This document shows positions 8,240 through 11,865 of a stretch of 11,865 nt of DNA, in pieces. Each line of letters begins with the position of its first letter. Within the stretch, counting starts at the first letter, position 1. Under the pieces are notes generated by a model. The model was given only the letters and a program-made list of their open reading frames with translations. It did not search any database and had not been told where the DNA came from. The stretch is from assembly GCA_964469215.1 (NCBI GenBank), contig CAYXYB010000030.1, positions 1-11,865 of the forward strand. Reading direction: 5' to 3'. Source of the stretch: SKPS01 sp964469215. GTDB lineage: Bacteria; Bacteroidota; Bacteroidia; Bacteroidales; SKPS01. The translations under genes and the position numbers were made by a program.

Positions 8240-9820
8240 TTATTGCTTAACGATCCTGAAGGTTTTAGTTTGTTGTGGCAAATCAACTTTTACGAGATAT
8301 ATGCCTGAAGGCAAGTCTGAAAGTTCAAGACTGATTTCATTGGCCGGATCAGGGATTGTTTTAAGAGGCCTCCCTTTGATATCGTATAACGAAATTGATA
8401 TAGGAGACACATCTCCCGGAATTTTGCAGAACACCTTGCCGTTTGTTGGATTGGGATAAAAGACGAATTCCGGTGCCGGCTTAGGCTTCCTGAGATATTG
8501 ATTTGCACAGTAACTCGACTTGTAATTTATCTCTTCTGTATCAATGTTATAGAATGTATAAAGATTATGATCGAAGTATGAGAATCTTCCTGCGATGGAA
8601 GGTATACGGAAGTTTTCGTTCAGATGATAGTTAACAACCGAATAGTCGTCAGTTGGTGTTCCATCAAGTGAAAGAGGCAGTTTTATAATATGCCACCTGT
8701 CTTGAAAGATGTAACCCGGCTGATCAAAATACTCCCAGGCAACATGGATGTTGTCACCACAGTAAGTAATAACTGGTTTGAAGTTTTCATATGGAGTGGT
8801 TGCAAATGATGGTAATGTTAGAAGAGGTAGTAGGGGTTTATTAATGCATTCATCACTAAAGTGCGTATACAAGTTATTAGAATAGCTTGTAAAGTTCCAT
8901 ATTTCGTAAACATATTCTCCTATTTCATCATGAAAGCGAAATATATCCACCACCATAGAAAAGTCGAAGGTATCCTGAGGAAGAGCAGGTGCTGCAATCC
9001 GTGGATAGCGAACTGTCATGGTATATTGGAAGGCACCGGGATTTGGTGTCCTGTCAGGATATTTTAAAGTGTCTAGATATCCCTTGGTAGGATCGATAAG
9101 ACTGTCTATATAATATTGCACTACCTGGAACAACCAGTTTCCATTTGGCTTTTCACCGGCATATGCAAATGATACCACAGTAAATGTATCCGTTTGCCCT
9201 TCATAAAGGTACAAAGCTACATCCGGTCTTTTATAACAGGGGTCGCCTGTACTGGGCTTTATGACCAGTGTGGAGGAAGTATCTACCCCTTCTATATTAC
9301 AGGCCTTCGCCAGGATTTCGTTGTTATTTTCCCAGGTTACGACACATCGGATATCTTTATACCGGTGGGCAGCATCCACATTCGGATAAATACCTAACCC
9401 ATAAAAGAATGGCCCGTACTTATGCTGAAACTGATTATTTACAAATTCTTTGGAACAAACAAAAATACTGTCATTACGTTCCCAAACTATCAGAGCGACA
9501 GCTCCCCCTTCACTTAATACCACGTCCGGGTTAAAAACAGAATAATTAAAAGCCAGGCAGGTATCAATTGGCATTATTCCTGAATTAATAACTCCGCCGG
9601 TGCCTTCAAGGCTCCAGTAAAATCCCGGATTATCTCCATCCCACACCATTACCTTCATGTCCTGATTCAAATTCATACTGTATTCTGCAATATCATTACC
9701 GGTATTCTGCACATTGGCGGTGTTTTGAATGTTGAAATCAGGGTTGACAGCCATGTAGAACTGTGCTGGCAACAGATTGGCAAAAAGTAATATTGTTGCT
9801 AAAATAATGTATTTTTTCAT
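8240..9820 (-). CDS. secreted protein with T9SS sorting domain and propeller-like repeats (gene B, copy 2)
   Basis: This is a 526-aa paralogue of B1. The signal peptide is 1-19 (MKKYIILATILLFANLLPA, cleavage before Q20). Residues ~30-75 (NTGNDIAEYSMNLNQDMK onward) are identical to B1. The same strand pattern follows: NPDVVLSEGGAVALIVWE, YPNVDAAHRYKDIRCVVTWE, RPDVALYLYEGQTDTFTVVS, KPVITYCGDNIHVAWEY. The sorting domain is ~452-526 (FVFYPNPTNG, LYDIKGRPLKT, LSDLPSGIYLVKV, RIVKQ). The greatest divergence is around residues 300-350, where B2 carries a few extra residues. A 141-bp DNA stretch (9557-9697) is identical to copy 1. The gene is intact and is the first gene of the second B-A operon. Function beyond being an exported, surface-linked or released T9SS cargo is not known from sequence. 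Confidence 0.87.
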   Translation of the reverse strand: MKKYIILATILLFANLLPAQFYMAVNPDFNIQNTANVQNTGNDIAEYSMNLNQDMKVMVWDGDNPGFYWSLEGTGGVINSGIMPIDTCLAFNYSVFNPDVVLSEGGAVALIVWERNDSIFVCSKEFVNNQFQHKYGPFFYGLGIYPNVDAAHRYKDIRCVVTWENNNEILAKACNIEGVDTSSTLVIKPSTGDPCYKRPDVALYLYEGQTDTFTVVSFAYAGEKPNGNWLFQVVQYYIDSLIDPTKGYLDTLKYPDRTPNPGAFQYTMTVRYPRIAAPALPQDTFDFSMVVDIFRFHDEIGEYVYEIWNFTSYSNNLYTHFSDECINKPLLPLLTLPSFATTPYENFKPVITYCGDNIHVAWEYFDQPGYIFQDRWHIIKLPLSLDGTPTDDYSVVNYHLNENFRIPSIAGRFSYFDHNLYTFYNIDTEEINYKSSYCANQYLRKPKPAPEFVFYPNPTNGKVFCKIPGDVSPISISLYDIKGRPLKTIPDPANEISLELSDLPSGIYLVKVDLPQQTKTFRIVKQ

Positions 9821-10390
9821 GGCTTAAAGAATTTTAGGTTAAGAAATGATTGATTTTCTGATAAAAAAAGTCACATAGGTTCACTACTTCGAGTGCAAAG
9901 CAATCATTGTAGAAATGCCATGCAGTACTTTCAGCTCAAAGTCATTCTTCCCCAACCAGAAAATTGACAGGATATAAAAACATTGAATACTATGCGGCCT
10001 GTTGAAAAGCTGTATGATTACATGCTCTTGCTCTTGCTCAAACTGTACTCCTCTCTCTACGGGAATGAGGGTTTCAGGGATAATAGTCTTGGATATAAAA
10101 GATGTTTTCAGTAAATGATCCACAAAATATAAACCAATCCTTAACCAAAAAAACTTATTGAATTGGTATAATGGCAGGTATGTGATGTAATTCTTCAACC
10201 TGATGGATCATTGAAAATGAACCTGTAAATATACAACATAATATAATCAAAACCATATAACAGACATAAAAATATTATATATTATTGATTATATTTTCCC
10301 TACATTAATGTAATGTCCACAAAAACAAATAGATATAAAACGAAGATAAAATTTTTGATGTAAGATAAATTTACACTGTTTTAATCATTT
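9821..10390 (-). promoter_or_regulatory. long conserved upstream region of gene B2
   Basis: This matches 5403-5996 of copy 1 and holds no convincing gene. It contains the four-repeat CT tract at 10051-10058 where copy 1 has eighteen. The AT-rich block at ~10210-10385 (GTAAATATACAACA, ATATAACAGACAT, CAAATAGATATAA) is well kept and most likely holds the operon promoter, although no full Bacteroidota promoter is identifiable. Confidence 0.45.
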
Positions 10391-10577
10391 CACCCCCTTC
10401 GACCCTTCGGCTGTGCTCAGGGATAACAGACTCAGGGCATCGCCTTCAGGGTTTATCTCCGTGGATCATGCGTTATTCTGAACTCCGAACCCAGAACTCT
10501 GAACCCAGAACCCTGAACGCGCGAGCGCCAGCGAGCGCTCTGAACAGCTGGCAGCAAAAAATTATTTGTCCCGCAGA
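10391..10577. repeat. intergenic repeat cluster, copy 2
   Basis: This repeats the cluster at 5997-6161: CCCTTCGACCCTTC...CTCAGGG, an expanded run of CTGAACCCAGAAC-type units (~10478-10520), and GAGCGC CAGCGA GCGCTC, which can form a hairpin. The CTGAAC run is longer than in copy 1, showing that it too changes in copy number. Confidence 0.6.
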
Positions 10578-10803
10578 ATCCAAGACCATAAGTGATTATG
10601 GTAAAATAACATATCTAACAAATAGAAAATAGTTGGATGGAAAAGCTCGCTAATTTTTTTTAGCCACGGATGCACGGATGTGGTTTTCGGAATGCATCAT
10701 CCGTGCATTCGTGGCTGATTTATCAGATCGTTAATCTATTGCCATAAGTATTTGAGGCAAAATAAGATAGCTATTAAATAAAAAATTAGTTAGATGGAAT
10801 ATT
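10578..10803. mobile_element. ~226-bp insertion found only in copy 2: palindrome between direct repeats (MITE-like)
   Basis: Copy 1 reads from one GCAGATT unit straight to the next at 6161-6181. Copy 2 has this extra stretch between them. Its core is an inverted repeat, AGCCACGGATGCACGGATG (10662-10680) against 10698-10716, with 18 of 19 positions paired and a 17-nt loop. The core lies between two imperfect ~56-bp direct repeats (10586-10641 and 10742-10798), each starting CCATAAGT and ending GATGGA. There is no coding sequence. It could be a non-autonomous mobile sequence or a dispersed hairpin repeat; loss from copy 1 is equally possible. Confidence 0.55.
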
Positions 10804-10856
10804 GCAGATTACCGCAGAAAAAATCTGCACAGATAATCTGGATCAGTGACCAATTC
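10804..10856. repeat. CGCAGATT repeat element at the far end of copy 2
   Basis: GCAGATTACCGCAG is followed by the 45-bp block identical to 6182-6226, including GCAGA-AAAAA-TCTGC. It marks the right end of the duplicated unit. Confidence 0.75.
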
Positions 10857-10929
10857 TCCCGATTTCCCGATTGCACGATTTCCCCGGGCACTGAGCGTAG
10901 TCGAAGTGCCCCGATTTCCCCGATTCCCC
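10857..10929. repeat. CCCCGATT array, right boundary of unit 2, interrupted by a hairpin
   Basis: CCCGATTT/CCCCGATT units occur on both sides of a short hairpin element at 10886-10911. The array is in the same orientation as those at 1865-1949 and 6227-6315. Confidence 0.8.
10886..10911. repeat. GGGCACT...AGTGCCC hairpin element inside the array
   Basis: GGGCACT (10886-10892) pairs with AGTGCCC (10905-10911) around GAGCGTAGTCGA. Array units flank it directly on both sides, so it looks like a dispersed palindromic repeat placed in a CCCCGATT unit. Its reverse complement contains CTTCGACTACGCTCAG, a form often seen as an intergenic repeat in Bacteroidota (recalled, not searched). Confidence 0.65.
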
Positions 10930-11142
10930 AATATTTCCGCGGGAAACAAAAAAACCAATGATGTTGAACATTGTCACAAAACGGTCAACGTTATTTAGGC
11001 ATCGACAAACACCGAATAATGAACACTGAACACAGAAGTGAAGGATGTAATGTTGAATTCAGAATTAATTGTGCATTGCAGGTTTGGCCAAGGAGGTTGA
11101 TAAAACACTGGGAGTCTGGGTGCATCATGGCCCGGGATCTTA
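10930..11142. other. non-coding stretch left of the four-helix-bundle gene
   Basis: Apart from the inverted-repeat arm at 11007-11040 I see no gene, RNA or clear regulatory site in this stretch. A short plus-strand open frame from 10971 has no recognisable protein features. Confidence 0.4.
11007..11040 (+). repeat. left inverted-repeat arm flanking the four-helix-bundle gene
   Basis: AAACACCGAA (11007-11016), then TAATGAACACTGAACAC and AGAAGTG. It is nearly the same as the minus-strand reading of one 46-bp unit of the array at 11546-11813. Relative to that unit it lacks one internal CACTGAA and has about two mismatches. The two flanks of the gene are therefore inverted copies of each other. 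Confidence 0.65.
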
Positions 11143-11519
11143 TTACCTGTTGAGCTTTTCATTGTTCATGTTGTTGATTGCTGTTTCAATGCTTTTCATG
11201 AGAATGGAAATCAGTTGATTTGATTCAGACAAGGCCTGATCGAGTTGCAAAGAATCTTTTAACCAATTCATTTTATTGATGATTTCAGGGGAACCTGTGT
11301 TTCCCTAAGTTCTTTGAGCGCAACTTTCAGCTTGTGTACAAAGTCTTTTCTTGATTCAGCACTCTGTGCCTCGGCATAGTTCAGTGCCACTGCCGTTCCT
11401 GATCTGCTCAACTGACCAGCCAGTGGCAATGAAATATTTGTTTTGGGAATGGATGCTGCAATGCCAAGAATCAAAACGGCAAACTCAATCATTCGTTTTT
11501 CCAAATCAAACTTTCTCAT
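11143..11519 (-). pseudogene. frameshifted four-helix-bundle protein (23S rRNA intervening-sequence protein family)
   Basis: The ATG at 11519 opens an 83-aa frame starting MRKFDLEKRMIEFAVLILGI. It carries the family hallmarks: LAGQLSRSGTAVALNYAEAQ, then AESRKDFVHKLKVALKELRET. The frame then ends early in SSIK. In the adjacent frame the missing tail is present (IINKMNWLKDSLQLDQALSE, on to KLNR and a TAA at 11143-11145). One base restored in the AAA run at 11283-11285 would give a ~125-aa protein, the normal family length. Proteins of this family are small helical bundles; some are encoded within 23S rRNA intervening sequences and the fold is shared with the Avd accessory protein of diversity-generating retroelements. 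The role of stand-alone copies is unknown. A GAGGAAAGGAAAGAG stretch lies just upstream of the start. The lesion may be a true mutation or an assembly error, as a gap is nearby. Confidence 0.8.
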
Positions 11520-11545
11520 TAACTCTTTCCTTTCCTCGTTTAATA

Positions 11546-11813
11546 CTTCAGTGTTCAGTGTTCAATATTCAGTGTTCGGTGTTTCCTATACCTTCAGTGT
11601 TCAGTGTTCAATATTCAGTGTTCGGTGTTTCCTATACCTTCAGTGTNNNNNNNNNNNNNNNNNNNNNNNNNNNNNNNNNNNNNNNNNNNNNNNNNNNNNN
11701 NNNNNNNNNNNNNNNNNNNNNNNNNNNNNNNNNNNNNNNNNNNNNNTCAGTGTTCAATATTCAGTGTTCGGTGTTTCCTATACTTTCAGTGTTCAGTGTT
11801 CAGTGTTTCATAC
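11546..11813. repeat. 46-bp tandem repeat array (right inverted-repeat flank)
   Basis: Unit starts are at 11546, 11592 and 11638, giving a 46-bp period. Each unit runs CTTCAGTGTTCAGTGTTCAA, TATTCAGTGTTCGGTG, TTTCCTATAC. The first two units are identical; the third runs into the gap. After the gap, part of a unit (11747-11783) and a shortened, altered final unit (11784-11813) follow. Units are themselves built from TTCAGTG-like 7-8-mers. The copy number cannot be known from this assembly. Confidence 0.92.
11647..11746. other. assembly gap (100 N)
   Basis: Exactly 100 unknown bases is the usual placeholder for a gap of unestimated size. It falls inside the tandem array, which readily explains why the assembly broke here. 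Confidence 0.98.
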
Positions 11814-11865
11814 TGGAGTTCAACAGTTGCATTTTGTAATAAATTAATATACAGCATATTAGGAT

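Larger units (their letters stand above)
6315..10856 (-). repeat. duplicated two-gene unit, copy 2
   Basis: This ~4.5-kb segment is colinear with 1949-6226 and holds gene A2 (6352-8178), gene B2 (8240-9820) and the upstream region. Much of the extra length comes from a ~226-bp insertion at about 10578-10803. The coordinate offset to copy 1 is 4376 at the A stop and 4418 at both the A and B starts, so most indels lie within gene A and in the upstream region. Confidence 0.9.
11520..11865. other. upstream flank of the four-helix-bundle gene, mostly tandem repeat and gap
   Basis: The stretch is almost entirely the 46-bp array plus unknown bases. The last ~50 bp after 11813 are AT-rich single-copy DNA with no gene visible. 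Plus-strand open frames crossing this region are produced by the repeat and the Ns. Confidence 0.6.

Noticed and set aside
11143..11519. Possible diversity-generating retroelement, because Avd shares the four-helix-bundle fold
   Set aside because: There is no reverse transcriptase, template repeat or variable repeat pair in the window. The relation is at fold level only.
11546..11813. Possible CRISPR array
   Set aside because: The 46-bp units are contiguous with no unique spacers, and no cas genes are present.
11351..11839. Plus-strand frames crossing the tandem array and gap
   Set aside because: They read through repeats and unknown bases and oppose the recognisable four-helix-bundle gene.

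Overview
The window looks like chromosomal DNA of a Bacteroidota (Bacteroidetes) bacterium, probably from a draft or metagenome assembly. Four secreted proteins end in type IX secretion system (T9SS) sorting domains. Signal peptides of the form MKK...AQ and A-rich leaders without Shine-Dalgarno sequences also fit that phylum. The 100-N block at 11647-11746 is a standard scaffold gap. All recognisable genes lie on the minus strand, so the order of transcription is right to left.

Layout: 1-143 is low-complexity intergenic repeat. 144-1820 is ettA, an ABC-F translation factor and the only housekeeping gene. 1949-6226 and 6315-10856 are two diverged tandem copies of one roughly 4.3-4.5 kb unit. 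Each unit holds, in transcription order, a long conserved AT-rich upstream region, gene B (a 521/526-aa secreted protein with propeller-like repeats), an intercistronic hairpin, and gene A (a 594/608-aa secreted protein with a probable beta-helix, an Ig-like domain and a T9SS sorting domain). Degenerate CCCCGATT-type arrays lie before, between and after the two units and may have mediated the duplication. B and A probably form a two-gene operon whose products are exported by the Sec system and then by T9SS to the cell surface or medium. Their ligand or substrate cannot be read from the sequence.

10857-11865 is a repeat-rich accessory tail. It holds a frameshifted four-helix-bundle (23S rRNA intervening-sequence protein family) gene. 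That gene is bracketed by inverted copies of an AAACACCGAA...GAACACTGAA motif, and the right-hand copies form a 46-bp tandem array in which the assembly breaks.

The most interesting points are: (1) the four-helix-bundle gene with inverted flanking repeats, which may be a small mobile unit; (2) the duplicated T9SS cassette, with a compensated intercistronic hairpin and differences in simple-repeat length between copies (A21 versus A7, CT18 versus CT4); and (3) a palindrome-in-direct-repeats insertion present in only one copy. I see no rRNA, tRNA, CRISPR array, transposase or integrase.
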